NCBI RefSeq assembly: GCF_009711045.1
Contig: NZ_WMJX01000006.1
Span: forward strand, 62,001-126,000
Source: Myroides albus
Lineage (GTDB): Bacteria > Bacteroidota > Bacteroidia > Flavobacteriales > Flavobacteriaceae
Direction: 5' to 3'
Length of the DNA stretch: 64,000 bases
Shown here: piece after piece, positions 28,570 to 37,764 of the stretch
How the letters are laid out: every line of letters starts with the position of its first letter
Position numbering within the stretch: position 1 is the first letter of the stretch
Notes under the pieces: model-generated
The model's input: only the letters and a program-made list of their open reading frames with translations
Database searches by the model: none
What the model was told of the DNA's origin: nothing
Translations under genes and position numbers: made by a program

Positions 28570-28857
28570 CTATTTTTTATCTATCTCTTCAAATTCAATG
28601 TATTCGCCTACAATTTTTGTTGATCGAGGCACCTTACCTCCAGTATCATCATTATTTGTTGTTTGATTAGACGAAGTTGAACTATTATTTTGTTGATAGA
28701 AATCTTGTTGTCGTTGTTGAAAATTCTCACTTGCTTTCTTTGCCGCCTTAATGACAAGCATCGGAAACAAATATCGCATAGCGAATTTAAATGCATAATA
28801 AACTAAGATTATTATACATAATGTTTTTAGAAAACCTGTAAAAGAAGCTGTATCCAT
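28570..28857 (-). CDS. DUF4834 family small membrane protein
   Basis: This 95-residue protein has one N-terminal membrane helix (about 10-35, TLCIIILVYYAFKFAMRYLF). It then has a basic stretch, a glutamine/asparagine-rich linker (about 48-70) and a conserved end IVGEYIEFEEIDKK. I recognise this pattern as the DUF4834 family of flavobacteria. The function is unknown. Family members are commonly found beside the YfhO gene, as here, so a shared envelope role is plausible but unproven. It has its own terminator, so it is not cotranscribed into the YfhO gene unless there is read-through. Confidence 0.75.
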   Translation of the reverse strand: MDTASFTGFLKTLCIIILVYYAFKFAMRYLFPMLVIKAAKKASENFQQRQQDFYQQNNSSTSSNQTTNNDDTGGKVPRSTKIVGEYIEFEEIDKK

Positions 28858-28959
28858 AACCTTTTCATTTTTTTCAAAAATAGAAATTATAATAAGACTA
28901 CTACAAAATATAGTCTTAAAATATTGATAAAACTATTTACTTTATGAGATTAATATAAC

Positions 28960-29337
28960 TTATTCTTCTATCCATTTAGTATATCCTCCGTCAAGTTCAT
29001 ACACTTGTAGAAAACCTTCATTGACCAATGCTTGTTTTGCCTTTGCACTTCGCTTTCCAGATTTACAGAAAATGTAAATAGGCTCTTGTTTATCGAATTG
29101 TTTCATTTGATCAATGAAATCTTCTTTTAAGAAGTCAATGTTTTTTGCCTCTCCTATACTTCCCTCACTAAATTCTTTCGCAGTTCGCACATCTATTACA
29201 TTGCTTTTATTATCTTTAGATATAACTTCAAAAGATTCTTTATTCAATAAAAATTTATCATTATTCTCCTGTGCATAACTAGCAGATAACGATAAACTTG
29301 ACAGCATTACCGTTAAAAAAAGTGTTTTAATCATCAT
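28960..29337 (-). CDS. Exported rhodanese-domain protein
   Basis: This 125-residue protein has a signal peptide (about 1-22, SLSLSASYAQ) followed by a single rhodanese domain. The active-site cysteine is in IFCKSGKRSA, near residue 91, a six-residue loop of the sulfurtransferase type. VIDVRTAKEF is the conserved first rhodanese strand. It should act in the periplasm, probably in sulfur transfer or as a thiol/persulfide carrier, with the physiological partner unknown. It is transcribed divergently from hemN across about 87 bases that contain a perfect palindrome. On its own strand GACATTTG within that palindrome is one base short of a TAnnTTTG element, so a single regulator could affect both genes. 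Confidence 0.88.
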   Translation of the reverse strand: MMIKTLFLTVMLSSLSLSASYAQENNDKFLLNKESFEVISKDNKSNVIDVRTAKEFSEGSIGEAKNIDFLKEDFIDQMKQFDKQEPIYIFCKSGKRSAKAKQALVNEGFLQVYELDGGYTKWIEE

Positions 29338-29363
29338 ACATTTGTTAATAGTGGTTTAAAAAA

Positions 29364-29377
29364 ATGACAAATGTCAT
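29364..29377. promoter_or_regulatory. Perfect palindrome, candidate Crp/Fnr-type operator
   Basis: ATGACA-AA-TGTCAT is a 14-bp perfect palindrome, also readable as TGAC-N4-GTCA, the half-site form of several Crp/Fnr regulators. Its centre is about 41 bases upstream of the predicted hemN transcription start, the classical class II activator position. It also overlaps the likely promoter of the divergent rhodanese gene. Confidence 0.5.
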
Positions 29378-29407
29378 TGTAATAGGCTTGCTATTCAATT
29401 ACATTTG
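29377..29407 (+). promoter_or_regulatory. hemN promoter
   Basis: TTG (29377-29379), a 20-base spacer and TACATTTG (29400-29407) match the Bacteroidota promoter. The -33 part begins at the last base of the palindrome. The leader would be about 14 bases. Confidence 0.55.
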
Positions 29408-29424
29408 TTTCAAATATACTAAAA

Positions 29425-30786
29425 ATGACTATATCTCTTATACAAAAATATAATGTTCCCGGTCCAAGATATACCAGTTATCCCACTGTTCCCTATTGGG
29501 ATCAAGAGACTTTTAAAAGAAATCTATGGATAGATTCTTTTAAAAAAGCTTTTAGGGAATCAAATGCAAATGAAGGAATAAGTATCTATATACATCTTCC
29601 TTTTTGCGAAAGCCTTTGTACTTTTTGTGGTTGTCACAAAAGAATTACGAAAAGACATGAGGTTGAACAACCTTATATTCAGGCTTTGTTGAAAGAATGG
29701 GAGTTATATTGTAATGAATTTGACGAAACGCCAATTATAAAAGAGATTCACTTAGGAGGAGGTACTCCTACGTTTTTTTCTACAGAACACTTAACAATGT
29801 TAATCAATGGGATTACCTCTAAAGCCAAAATCGCGGATAACCATGAGTTTAGCTTTGAAGGACACCCTAATAACACAACAAAAGGTCACCTTCAAACCCT
29901 TTATAATTTGGGCTTTAGAAGAGTTAGTTTTGGCGTGCAAGATTACAACCCTGAAGTACAAAAAGCAATACATAGAATACAATCCTTCCACGATGTAGCA
30001 AGAGTTACTGTATGGGCCAAAGAAATAGGATATACTTCTATATCACATGATATAATTTATGGATTGCCATTCCAAAAGTTAGAGCACATCATCGACACAA
30101 TCGAAAAGACAAAATCGCTATCTCCTGATCGTCTTGCCTTTTATAGCTACGCACATGTACCTTGGATAAAAGGAAGTGGTCAACGTGGATTCAAAGATTC
30201 TGACGTTCCTAAGGATGATGAAAAACGCCTTTTATATGAAAAAGGGAAAGAATTACTGCTAAAAAACGATTATGTAGAAATAGGTATGGATCATTTTTCT
30301 CTTAAAAGTGATTCTCTCTACAAGTCTTTAAACAATGGCAATATCCACAGAAACTTTATGGGGTATACTTCTTCTAAAACGATGTTAATGGTAGGTTTAG
30401 GTGTATCATCTATTAGTGATAGCTGGTATGCATTTGCACAGAATGAAAAGGACATAGAGAAGTATTACCAGCTTTTAGATCAGAATACAATACCTGTGGT
30501 TAAAGGTCATATTCTCAATGAAGAAGATTTAATTATACGAAAACATATATTAAACTTGATGTGTTCACTTTCAACGGATCTTACAGAAGATTTAGACAAG
30601 GTTGATTTTTCAACGACACTTAGTGAGATGAAAGAGTTTGAAAGTGATAAACTCATAGAAGTAAAAGGAAATACTATTAAAATTACAAGAAAAGGCAGAG
30701 CCTTTGTTCGAAACATCTGTATGGCCTTCGATTTGAGGTTACAGGCGAATAAGCCAGATAGACAGTTGTTTTCAATGACAATTTAG
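29425..30786 (+). CDS. hemN: Oxygen-independent coproporphyrinogen III oxidase
   Basis: Radical-SAM enzyme that converts coproporphyrinogen III to protoporphyrinogen IX without oxygen, in heme synthesis. The cluster motif is CESLCTFCGC (Cys61, Cys65, Cys68, plus Cys70), matching the HemN form Cx3Cx2CxC. HLGGGTPTFFS near 112 and YGLPFQ near 211 are conserved SAM- and substrate-site segments. At 453 residues it is full-length HemN rather than the shorter HemW, and the C-terminal HemN domain is present. The palindrome and promoter in front suggest oxygen- or redox-responsive control. A small membrane-protein gene follows 33 bases downstream. Confidence 0.95.
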   Translation: MTISLIQKYNVPGPRYTSYPTVPYWDQETFKRNLWIDSFKKAFRESNANEGISIYIHLPFCESLCTFCGCHKRITKRHEVEQPYIQALLKEWELYCNEFDETPIIKEIHLGGGTPTFFSTEHLTMLINGITSKAKIADNHEFSFEGHPNNTTKGHLQTLYNLGFRRVSFGVQDYNPEVQKAIHRIQSFHDVARVTVWAKEIGYTSISHDIIYGLPFQKLEHIIDTIEKTKSLSPDRLAFYSYAHVPWIKGSGQRGFKDSDVPKDDEKRLLYEKGKELLLKNDYVEIGMDHFSLKSDSLYKSLNNGNIHRNFMGYTSSKTMLMVGLGVSSISDSWYAFAQNEKDIEKYYQLLDQNTIPVVKGHILNEEDLIIRKHILNLMCSLSTDLTEDLDKVDFSTTLSEMKEFESDKLIEVKGNTIKITRKGRAFVRNICMAFDLRLQANKPDRQLFSMTI

Positions 30787-30819
30787 TATATTTATAATAG
30801 TATTTTAAAGTATCAGATA

Positions 30820-31023
30820 ATGAAAATAGAAAAAATAATCACCTTTTTAGTCCTATTGGTCTTTGTTTATGGAATTTATAGCTTGGATGCTTCCAATTTA
30901 TGGTCAGTTCAAATCAACTGGTTTTCGCATTTAAGCTTTATCATCTTTGCTGTATACCTTGTGTATTCTTTAAAGAAAGCGGCAAGACAACAAGATCAGG
31001 AGAACGCAAAGAAAGGAGAATAA
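30820..31023 (+). CDS. Small two-helix membrane protein, unknown
   Basis: A 67-residue protein with two hydrophobic helices, about 4-22 (IITFLVLLVFVYGIYSL) and 34-52 (WFSHLSFIIFAVYLVYSL), and a charged tail KKAARQQDQENAKKGE. I do not recognise a family. The start ATG lies 33 bases after the hemN stop, and a terminator follows, so it probably shares the hemN transcript and its oxygen-linked control. Reading-frame composition and topology look like a real protein. A longer overlapping frame on the same strand lacks membrane character and is unlikely. A role in respiration or heme use would be inference from position only. Confidence 0.6.
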   Translation: MKIEKIITFLVLLVFVYGIYSLDASNLWSVQINWFSHLSFIIFAVYLVYSLKKAARQQDQENAKKGE

Positions 31024-31075
31024 AAATTGTCATTTGTTTATTGCTAAATGTTTATTTCAAAGCATTAGCTATTCA

Positions 31076-31104
31076 AAAAGAGGGAACCAATGGTTCCCTC
31101 TTTT
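31076..31104. terminator. Terminator between the small membrane protein and the phospholipase genes
   Basis: A 13-bp stem (31076-31088 with 31092-31104) with A and T tracts on its flanks lies between convergent genes, so it can act both ways. Confidence 0.82.
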
Positions 31105-31126
31105 CATTTTGTTATTTACAAATATT

Positions 31127-32035
31127 TTATAACCACTCCATTAAAGAAATTCCAATTCCTATATTGGTTTGATTCCAATTGTAATCAATCATAGAATCCC
31201 CGTAGCCATTGCTAATTGCCAGAAATGCCTTTAAGTGATTCTTTATCGGATATGACCAGGTAAACTCCGTATAGCCTTTATGGTGTTCATTAAACCTAAA
31301 ATTAGTTCTGAAATTCAAGGTAAATACATGACCCCAATTGGCATACACAGCATTAAACTCACCTTTTCCTACATATTCTGTAATCTGAGGGTTATCATCT
31401 GCATTAGCCTTTTCTCTCAACCTTAACCATGGTCTTACAAAGAAAGTCCATCGGTCGTATTCCATTCCCAAATGCATTGTAAAGCGATTCCAACTTCGGG
31501 ACTCTGGTAGACTCTGACCATTAGACTGATGATTAAACCCAAATCCTATCATTTTAAATTTCAATCTATTCCAACTTAAATTCAAAGGATAATTAAACAA
31601 GAGCTCTGGTTCATAATTTAACTCTCTAAAGGGTCTTGATAAATCGCCATTATACGCCTGCCAATTGGCAGTCTGTGTAAAAGCAACCCATAGATCACCT
31701 TTTCCGAAAAACAACCCTTGAACCACCTTAGTCTTAAAGCTAATCTGAAATTTAATCTCTAAATTATCATAATCTTTGTGTTCGGTAGAAACATTTGGCT
31801 CACTTAAACTTGCAGGCAATTCATTAGGCTTATTCACATAGCGAAAAGGCAAAATATAAACTGGCTTATAGGGACTAATCGTAAAAGTTCTTCCTCTTGT
31901 CTCTGGGGTTAATTCCCATCTTTGATCTAATCCTTGATTTTGCCTATCTTGACTAAACAGCAAATCATCAGCTTCTTGAGCATATATACTATAGCTACTT
32001 AAAGCAAACGAGATTAATAGTATTCTTTTAATCAT
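31127..32035 (-). CDS. pldA: Outer-membrane phospholipase A (OMPLA)
   Basis: This 302-residue beta-barrel enzyme hydrolyses acyl chains of phospholipids that reach the outer leaflet of the outer membrane. A signal peptide ends at SIYAQ (residue 20). The catalytic motif GFNHQSNGQSLPESRSWNR carries the triad His169, Ser171 and Asn183, in the exact spacing of E. coli OMPLA (His142, Ser144, Asn156). The rest shows alternating aromatic strands, with a calcium-site-like loop in YNGDLSRPF. The family forms a calcium-dependent dimer when the membrane is damaged. It lies 20 bases downstream of parC on the same strand and may be cotranscribed with it. Confidence 0.93.
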   Translation of the reverse strand: MIKRILLISFALSSYSIYAQEADDLLFSQDRQNQGLDQRWELTPETRGRTFTISPYKPVYILPFRYVNKPNELPASLSEPNVSTEHKDYDNLEIKFQISFKTKVVQGLFFGKGDLWVAFTQTANWQAYNGDLSRPFRELNYEPELLFNYPLNLSWNRLKFKMIGFGFNHQSNGQSLPESRSWNRFTMHLGMEYDRWTFFVRPWLRLREKANADDNPQITEYVGKGEFNAVYANWGHVFTLNFRTNFRFNEHHKGYTEFTWSYPIKNHLKAFLAISNGYGDSMIDYNWNQTNIGIGISLMEWL

Positions 32036-32055
32036 AATTAGATCTCTTTTAAGAA

Positions 32056-34704
32056 TTAGAATAACAATGTTCCTTGACCATCCTCATCTACGATAGTATC
32101 AGGTAGATCCTCATCAAATGAATAATCTACTACTTCCTCTTCCTCCTCCTCTTCCTCTTCATAAGGTAGAGATTCGAGAAGATTGATAAGTTTAATCTTG
32201 TCTGCAGTCAGCTGATTACCAAGTGCTTTAATACCCTTTACAGCAATAAAATCTTCTATATTTACTTCCAGATTGTCCTTTTGAACTCCCTTCACCTTGC
32301 TAAAGACAACCTCTACCACAGGTCTAAAGTCCGTAGATACCAATTCCAATCTTGAATTAGCGTGATCTGAAATAAATGTTTCTTCTTTGTTCTCATTCTC
32401 AATTAAAAAGCGCTTAATATAGTAACGCTCTTTTTCTCCTTCAAAATAAATAGCAGAGATAGGCTTGGTCGGTTTCCATTTTTCTAAGACAATCATATCT
32501 TCTTCGAAGTGCTTACTTAGATCAGGAACGATAGTTTTTACTTTACCACTTTGTGTTATTACTAACAACCTATCTTCAGCTTTAAACTCACCTAAAAGCT
32601 CTCCTCTACCATCGACATTTAAACGGTGAACAGTTTCATCAAACCATATTTTGCGCGGGCGAAGTGTTGAAATTCCTTTTTCTTTGAGTTCAATTTTTTT
32701 AATGGCGTATTTAGTTACCACGTTTCCTTTGGCAGCTCGGCCTTTAATTAACATCTCTGCAAAATCTAAATCAAACTTGAGTTTCTTAACATTACTCAAT
32801 TGTCTTAATAAGATTGTGACTACTTCTGCCTCTCCATTTGGATTTGCAGAAAAATATAATATTTGAGAGCCTGGCTTGTCTTGTGTCAACGGATATACCT
32901 TATCTCGAGTAATACCCGTCACGTTAAATCTCTTTACAAAAGAAGAACCTGACTTACCATCTCTGTAAATTAAATTATAGATTGTGCGTTTGTCATTCTT
33001 ATCCCATACTGCAATATGAATAATATCTTTACCCACAAACTTCTTCTCATCTACTTTAGAGACTACCATTGAGCCATCTCTTAAAAAGACGATAATATCA
33101 TCAATATCTGAACAGTCACATACATATTCATCTTTGCGCAAACTCGTACCAAAGAATCCTTCTTCTCTATTTACATAAAGCTTCGTATTGCGCAGCACAA
33201 CTTTTGTCGCTTCAATTGTATCAAAGCTTTTTAGCTCCGTTAAGCGCTCTTTGCCTTTTCCGTACTTTTCTTTTAATCGCGTAAAATAGTCAATAGCAAA
33301 CTCAATTAAATGCGCTAAGTGGTATTTTACTTGTTCGATATCATCTTCCAAAGACTCGATGATCTGATTAGCTTTATCAATATCAAATCTCGAAATTCGC
33401 TTAATCTTTATCTCAGTCAGTCGAACAATATCATCAGTAGTCACATCGCGTTTTAGATTAGTAACAAACGGTTTTAAACCTAAGTCGATTGCGCTAATCA
33501 CTCCCTCCCATGTTTCTTCTTCCTCTATTGCACGGTAAATTCTATTTTCAATAAATATGCGTTCTAAGGATAAGAAATGCCATTTTTCTTCTAATTCACT
33601 TAATTCAATCTCTAATTCGCGTTTAAGCAAATCAACGGTTTGATGTGTTGACATGACAAGCATATCACTCACACCTGTAAACAAAGGCTTATTATCTTGA
33701 ATAATACACCCCAAAGGAGCAATCGATGTCTCACAAGCCGTAAAAGCATAAAGTGCATCAATCGTCTTATCTGGAGAAGTACCTGCTGGTAAATGAATAA
33801 GTATCTCTACTTCCGCAGCTGTATTATCTTCAATTTTCTTAATTTTTATTTTCCCTTTTTCATTTGCCTTTAAGACACTATCAATCAAAGAAGTTGTTGT
33901 AGTTGAAAAGGGAATTTGAGTTACGACAAGCGTATTCTTATCTAACTGTGATATTTTGGCGCGTACGCGAACTCTCCCTCCTCTTTGTCCATCGTTGTAG
34001 TTGGATACATCTGCAATACCAGCAGTAGGAAAGTCTGGATATATAGTAAAAGGTTTACCCTTTAAAATATTAATCGAAGCTGTGATTAACTCGATAAAGT
34101 TGTGAGGTAAAATCTTAGTTGATAATCCAACTGCAATTCCCTCTCCTCCTTGAGCCAACAACAATGGAAACTTCACTGGTAAATTAACTGGTTCATTGCG
34201 ACGACCGTCATACGAAGCCTGCCAAGTTGTAATCTTTGGCGAATAAAGAACATCTAAGGCAAATTTACTCAGACGAGCTTCAATATACCTCGAAGCAGCT
34301 GCTCCATCTCCAGTTAAGATATTCCCCCAGTTTCCCTGCATATCGATCAGCAGTTCTTTCTGACCTAACTGTACGATAGCATCTCCAATACTGGCATCCC
34401 CATGAGGGTGATACTGCATCGTATGACCTACAATATTGGCAACCTTGTTATAGCGCCCGTCATCCAATTCTTTCATTGAATGCATAATACGGCGTTGAAC
34501 TGGCTTAAAACCATCTTCAATTGCAGGTACAGCACGTTCTAAAATTACATAAGAAGCATAATCTAAAAACCACTCTTTATACAATCCTGTTACCTTGGTA
34601 ATAGTCTCAGATTGTACTTCCTCTTGTGAAGACGTAGCATCTTCACTCGATTGGCTTTCTATATTATGATTTAATTCAGGATCAAAGTTTTCTTCGTGGC
34701 TCAT
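32056..34704 (-). CDS. parC: DNA topoisomerase IV subunit A
   Basis: This 882-residue type II topoisomerase subunit cuts DNA to decatenate daughter chromosomes. The active-site tyrosine is Tyr140 in AASRYIEAR. The quinolone-determining region HPHGDASIGDAI is at 99-110. There Ala104 stands where E. coli GyrA has Ser83, while Asp108 is kept. The helical tower/coiled-coil is near 360-480, and the C-terminal part carries a pinwheel-like domain ending in a strongly acidic tail (a run of about nine glutamates near 855). It starts one base after the parE stop, so the two subunits are translationally coupled. The pairing and the missing GyrA-box make ParC more likely than GyrA, although Bacteroidota annotations often say gyrase/topoisomerase IV. 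Confidence 0.92.
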   Translation of the reverse strand: MSHEENFDPELNHNIESQSSEDATSSQEEVQSETITKVTGLYKEWFLDYASYVILERAVPAIEDGFKPVQRRIMHSMKELDDGRYNKVANIVGHTMQYHPHGDASIGDAIVQLGQKELLIDMQGNWGNILTGDGAAASRYIEARLSKFALDVLYSPKITTWQASYDGRRNEPVNLPVKFPLLLAQGGEGIAVGLSTKILPHNFIELITASINILKGKPFTIYPDFPTAGIADVSNYNDGQRGGRVRVRAKISQLDKNTLVVTQIPFSTTTTSLIDSVLKANEKGKIKIKKIEDNTAAEVEILIHLPAGTSPDKTIDALYAFTACETSIAPLGCIIQDNKPLFTGVSDMLVMSTHQTVDLLKRELEIELSELEEKWHFLSLERIFIENRIYRAIEEEETWEGVISAIDLGLKPFVTNLKRDVTTDDIVRLTEIKIKRISRFDIDKANQIIESLEDDIEQVKYHLAHLIEFAIDYFTRLKEKYGKGKERLTELKSFDTIEATKVVLRNTKLYVNREEGFFGTSLRKDEYVCDCSDIDDIIVFLRDGSMVVSKVDEKKFVGKDIIHIAVWDKNDKRTIYNLIYRDGKSGSSFVKRFNVTGITRDKVYPLTQDKPGSQILYFSANPNGEAEVVTILLRQLSNVKKLKFDLDFAEMLIKGRAAKGNVVTKYAIKKIELKEKGISTLRPRKIWFDETVHRLNVDGRGELLGEFKAEDRLLVITQSGKVKTIVPDLSKHFEEDMIVLEKWKPTKPISAIYFEGEKERYYIKRFLIENENKEETFISDHANSRLELVSTDFRPVVEVVFSKVKGVQKDNLEVNIEDFIAVKGIKALGNQLTADKIKLINLLESLPYEEEEEEEEEVVDYSFDEDLPDTIVDEDGQGTLLF

Positions 34705-34705
34705 T

Positions 34706-36562
34706 TTATTTTTCTTCTACAACGTCAAGTTCTACTTTAAGATTATCGATAATAAATTCTTGTCTATCTGGCGTATTCTTACCCATATAAAACTCTAACA
34801 TTTTCTCAATAGACATTGCTTTATCAAGCATTACAGGGTCTAATCTAATATCATCTCCGATAAAGTATTTAAACTCATCTGGTGATATCTCCCCTAACCC
34901 TTTAAATCGCGTAATCTCTGGCTTTGGTTTTAACTTCTCAATAGCGTTAATGCGTTCCTCCTCACTGTAACAATAGATTGTTTCTTTCTTATTTCTAACT
35001 CTAAAAAGAGGTGTTTGTAAGATGTATAAATGTCCATCTTTAATCAACTCTGGAAAAAACTGTAAAAAGAAAGTAATTAACAACAATCTAATGTGCATAC
35101 CATCCACATCGGCATCGGTAGCAATTACGATATTATTATATCTCAAGTTCTCAAAATCGTCTTCTATATCTAAAGCAGCTTGTAGTAAATTAAACTCTTC
35201 ATTCTCGTATACGATTTTCTTTGTCATTCCGTATGAGTTCAAAGGTTTACCTCTCAAACTAAACACTGCTTGCGTATTTACATCACGTGATTTGGTAATT
35301 GACCCTGATGCAGAATCTCCCTCTGTAATAAAGAGTGTACTATCTAAGTAACGCGGGTTCTTTATATCCGTCAAATGTACTCTACAGTCCCTGAGTTTTC
35401 TATTGTGAAGACTGGCTTTTTTAGCTCGTTCTTTAGCAATCTTTCTAATGCCTGAGAGTTCTTTTCTCTCTTTCTCTGCTTGGAGAATCTTTTTCAAAAG
35501 AGCCTCAGCTACATTGGGATTCTTATGTAAAAAGTTATCTAATTGCGTCTTGACAAAGTCATTGATAAACGTTCTCACTGTTGGCAAATTCGGCCCCATA
35601 TCGGTTGAACCCAACTTTGTCTTAGTTTGAGATTCAAAAACAGGTTCTTCTACCTTCACGGAAATTGCACCAACAATAGACTTTCTTACATCAGAAGCTT
35701 CAAAATTCTTGTTGAAAAACTCTTTTATCGTACGAACCAAAGCTTCTCTAAAAGCAGCTAAATGCGTTCCTCCTTGTGTAGTGTTCTGACCATTGACAAA
35801 CGAATAGTACTCTTCTGAATATTGCGTTCTACTATGTGTAATAGCAACTTCTATATCTTCCCCCGTCAAATGGATAATTGGATAGATTTGATCTTCTTCA
35901 TCTATGTTTTCTCCCAACAAATCCTTTAATCCATTTTCAGAGTAAAATTTTTCACCGTTAAAAATAATTGTCAAACCTTTATTCAGGTAACAATAGTTTT
36001 TAAGCATTTTCTCGATGTACTCTGTACGGTACTTGTAATTTTTGAAAATAGTCTCGTCTGCAATAAAAGTAACTCGGGTTCCCTTGCGTTTAGTTGTTTC
36101 TTGAATATCGTCTTCCACAACTAAATTTCCACCCGAAAACTCAGCTCCTTTTTGTTGGCCATCGCGAATAGATTCAACTCTAAAGTAGTTAGACAAGGCA
36201 TTCACTGCCTTAGTACCTACCCCGTTTAATCCTACTGATTTCTTAAATGCACGAGAGTCATATTTCCCCCCTGTATTCATCTTAGATACTACTTCTACGA
36301 CTTTTCCCAAGGGAATACCACGTCCGTAATCGCGAACAGTAACTGTTTTGTCTTTTAAGGTAACTTCGATAGTCTTACCAGTACCCATAACAAACTCATC
36401 AATACTGTTATCAATCACTTCTTTGATAAGGATATATATACCATCATCAGGAGAAGATCCATCTCCTAATTTTCCAATATACATACCCGGACGCATACGG
36501 ATATGTTCTCTCCAATCTAATGAACGAATATTATCTTCTGTATACTGACTTTGATCTTGCAT
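34706..36562 (-). CDS. parE: DNA topoisomerase IV subunit B
   Basis: ATPase subunit of topoisomerase IV, 618 residues. The GHKL ATP site includes [20 protein letters not shown] and the lid [15 protein letters not shown]. The transducer lysine is in the QTKTKLG region near 315. The TOPRIM domain has the EGDSASGS motif near 413-420 and the acidic DADVDGMH, which bind magnesium. No large insertion is present, unlike proteobacterial GyrB. parC follows with a one-base gap. A near-consensus TAATTTAG lies about 20 bases upstream on the minus strand, but it is not strong enough to call as a promoter. Confidence 0.95.
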   Translation of the reverse strand: MQDQSQYTEDNIRSLDWREHIRMRPGMYIGKLGDGSSPDDGIYILIKEVIDNSIDEFVMGTGKTIEVTLKDKTVTVRDYGRGIPLGKVVEVVSKMNTGGKYDSRAFKKSVGLNGVGTKAVNALSNYFRVESIRDGQQKGAEFSGGNLVVEDDIQETTKRKGTRVTFIADETIFKNYKYRTEYIEKMLKNYCYLNKGLTIIFNGEKFYSENGLKDLLGENIDEEDQIYPIIHLTGEDIEVAITHSRTQYSEEYYSFVNGQNTTQGGTHLAAFREALVRTIKEFFNKNFEASDVRKSIVGAISVKVEEPVFESQTKTKLGSTDMGPNLPTVRTFINDFVKTQLDNFLHKNPNVAEALLKKILQAEKERKELSGIRKIAKERAKKASLHNRKLRDCRVHLTDIKNPRYLDSTLFITEGDSASGSITKSRDVNTQAVFSLRGKPLNSYGMTKKIVYENEEFNLLQAALDIEDDFENLRYNNIVIATDADVDGMHIRLLLITFFLQFFPELIKDGHLYILQTPLFRVRNKKETIYCYSEEERINAIEKLKPKPEITRFKGLGEISPDEFKYFIGDDIRLDPVMLDKAMSIEKMLEFYMGKNTPDRQEFIIDNLKVELDVVEEK

Positions 36563-36648
36563 AAAAACGTAAGGAATTTGCGCTAAATTACTATTATTTA
36601 GCTTAAAATAAAAATTTATAAAAGCTTGTAATTACTGTATTTTCTGTA

Positions 36649-37572
36649 CTATTGAGTTTTATTTTCTCTTTTCATTACATTCTTATCTATTTCAATAGAA
36701 TATTCTCCTGGGACTATTTTATTCCCAAAAATTAAAGCATAATTCTTTGTAAATTCTGCTCCAAAATATAAAATCATTGCAGAGTAATATACCCAAATTA
36801 ACATCACTATGATAGAGCCTGCTGCGCCATAAAGTGAAGAAGTTGCGGTGGTACTTAGATAGAAACCTATCCCAAATTTCCCAATCATAAATAATACTGC
36901 AGTGAAAGCTGAACCGACAAAAGTCTCTTTCCAACCAATCTTACCATTAGGCAAAGTCTTAAATATTAAAGCAAATAAAAATGTAATAACGATAAAGATA
37001 ACGATATTATTAATAAAGTAAACAATATCCACTAATCCTTCATCAAACCACGAAGCTATGTAATCGTATAAAATCCCGACAAAAGAATTGACCATCAAGC
37101 TGACCAACAGTAAAAAACCTACTGAAGCAATCATTGCAAAGGACAGCAATCTATTCTTGACAAAGCGAACAATACTCTTATTGGGCTTTGCTGCCAATCC
37201 CCATATATAATTAATTGAACTCTGAATCTCCGCAAAAACTCCTGATGCACTAAACAAGAGCATTCCCACGCCAATAATAGTAGGTAATGTACCAGATCGA
37301 CTCACTGTCACCTTCTCCATCGCCTTACGCACTTCAATGGAAGTATTCTCGCCAACCAAATCGTTTAGTTGACTATAGAAAAAATCCGCCACCTCCTTTT
37401 GCTCAAAAACAAGCCCACTGGCTGTAATGATAAGAATAATTAGTGGTGGTAAAGCAAAAATAGTATAATACGACAAAGCCGCACTGAACTTCATTGCATT
37501 ATCATCTAAAAAATCAAATACTGAGATCTTTAGCAGCTCAATCACTCGTTTAAATAGTCCTTCTTTTTTCAT
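36649..37572 (-). CDS. YihY/BrkB family membrane protein
   Basis: A 307-residue inner-membrane protein with about six helices in the YihY layout. It shows an N-terminal amphipathic segment then AALSYYTIFALPPLIILI, the LMVNSFVGILYDYI pair, and the C-terminal SLYGAAGSIIVMLIWVYYSAMILYFGAEF. That last stretch is the signature block of the family. The protein was once called ribonuclease BN in error and has no nuclease motif. It may transport or flip an unknown substrate. The stop codon lies about 85 bases upstream (in transcript order) of parE on the same strand, so its transcript probably runs toward parE-parC. Confidence 0.88.
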   Translation of the reverse strand: MKKEGLFKRVIELLKISVFDFLDDNAMKFSAALSYYTIFALPPLIILIITASGLVFEQKEVADFFYSQLNDLVGENTSIEVRKAMEKVTVSRSGTLPTIIGVGMLLFSASGVFAEIQSSINYIWGLAAKPNKSIVRFVKNRLLSFAMIASVGFLLLVSLMVNSFVGILYDYIASWFDEGLVDIVYFINNIVIFIVITFLFALIFKTLPNGKIGWKETFVGSAFTAVLFMIGKFGIGFYLSTTATSSLYGAAGSIIVMLIWVYYSAMILYFGAEFTKNYALIFGNKIVPGEYSIEIDKNVMKRENKTQ

Positions 37573-37715
37573 TATTTTTTCTCAACAAAATCACTCAAGA
37601 GCAATAAACAATACTTTGTTTTTTTAACCTTTTATGATGTAAAAATAGTTTAATTTAAATTTAAGCAACACTTTTTATTGCTAAAAATACTAACAACTAT
37701 TTAATAAAAACAAAA

Positions 37716-37741
37716 AGCCCTCAATTAAACAATTGAGGGCT
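37716..37741 (-). terminator. Terminator of ychF
   Basis: An 11-bp perfect stem (37716-37726 with 37731-37741) with a 4-base loop and a T-run on the minus strand. Confidence 0.85.
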
Positions 37742-37764
37742 AATCAAATATTATCAGTATAGAA

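Noticed and set aside
30900-31172. Second frame overlapping the 67-residue membrane protein
   Set aside because: It runs through the terminator into the phospholipase end and lacks membrane or domain character.
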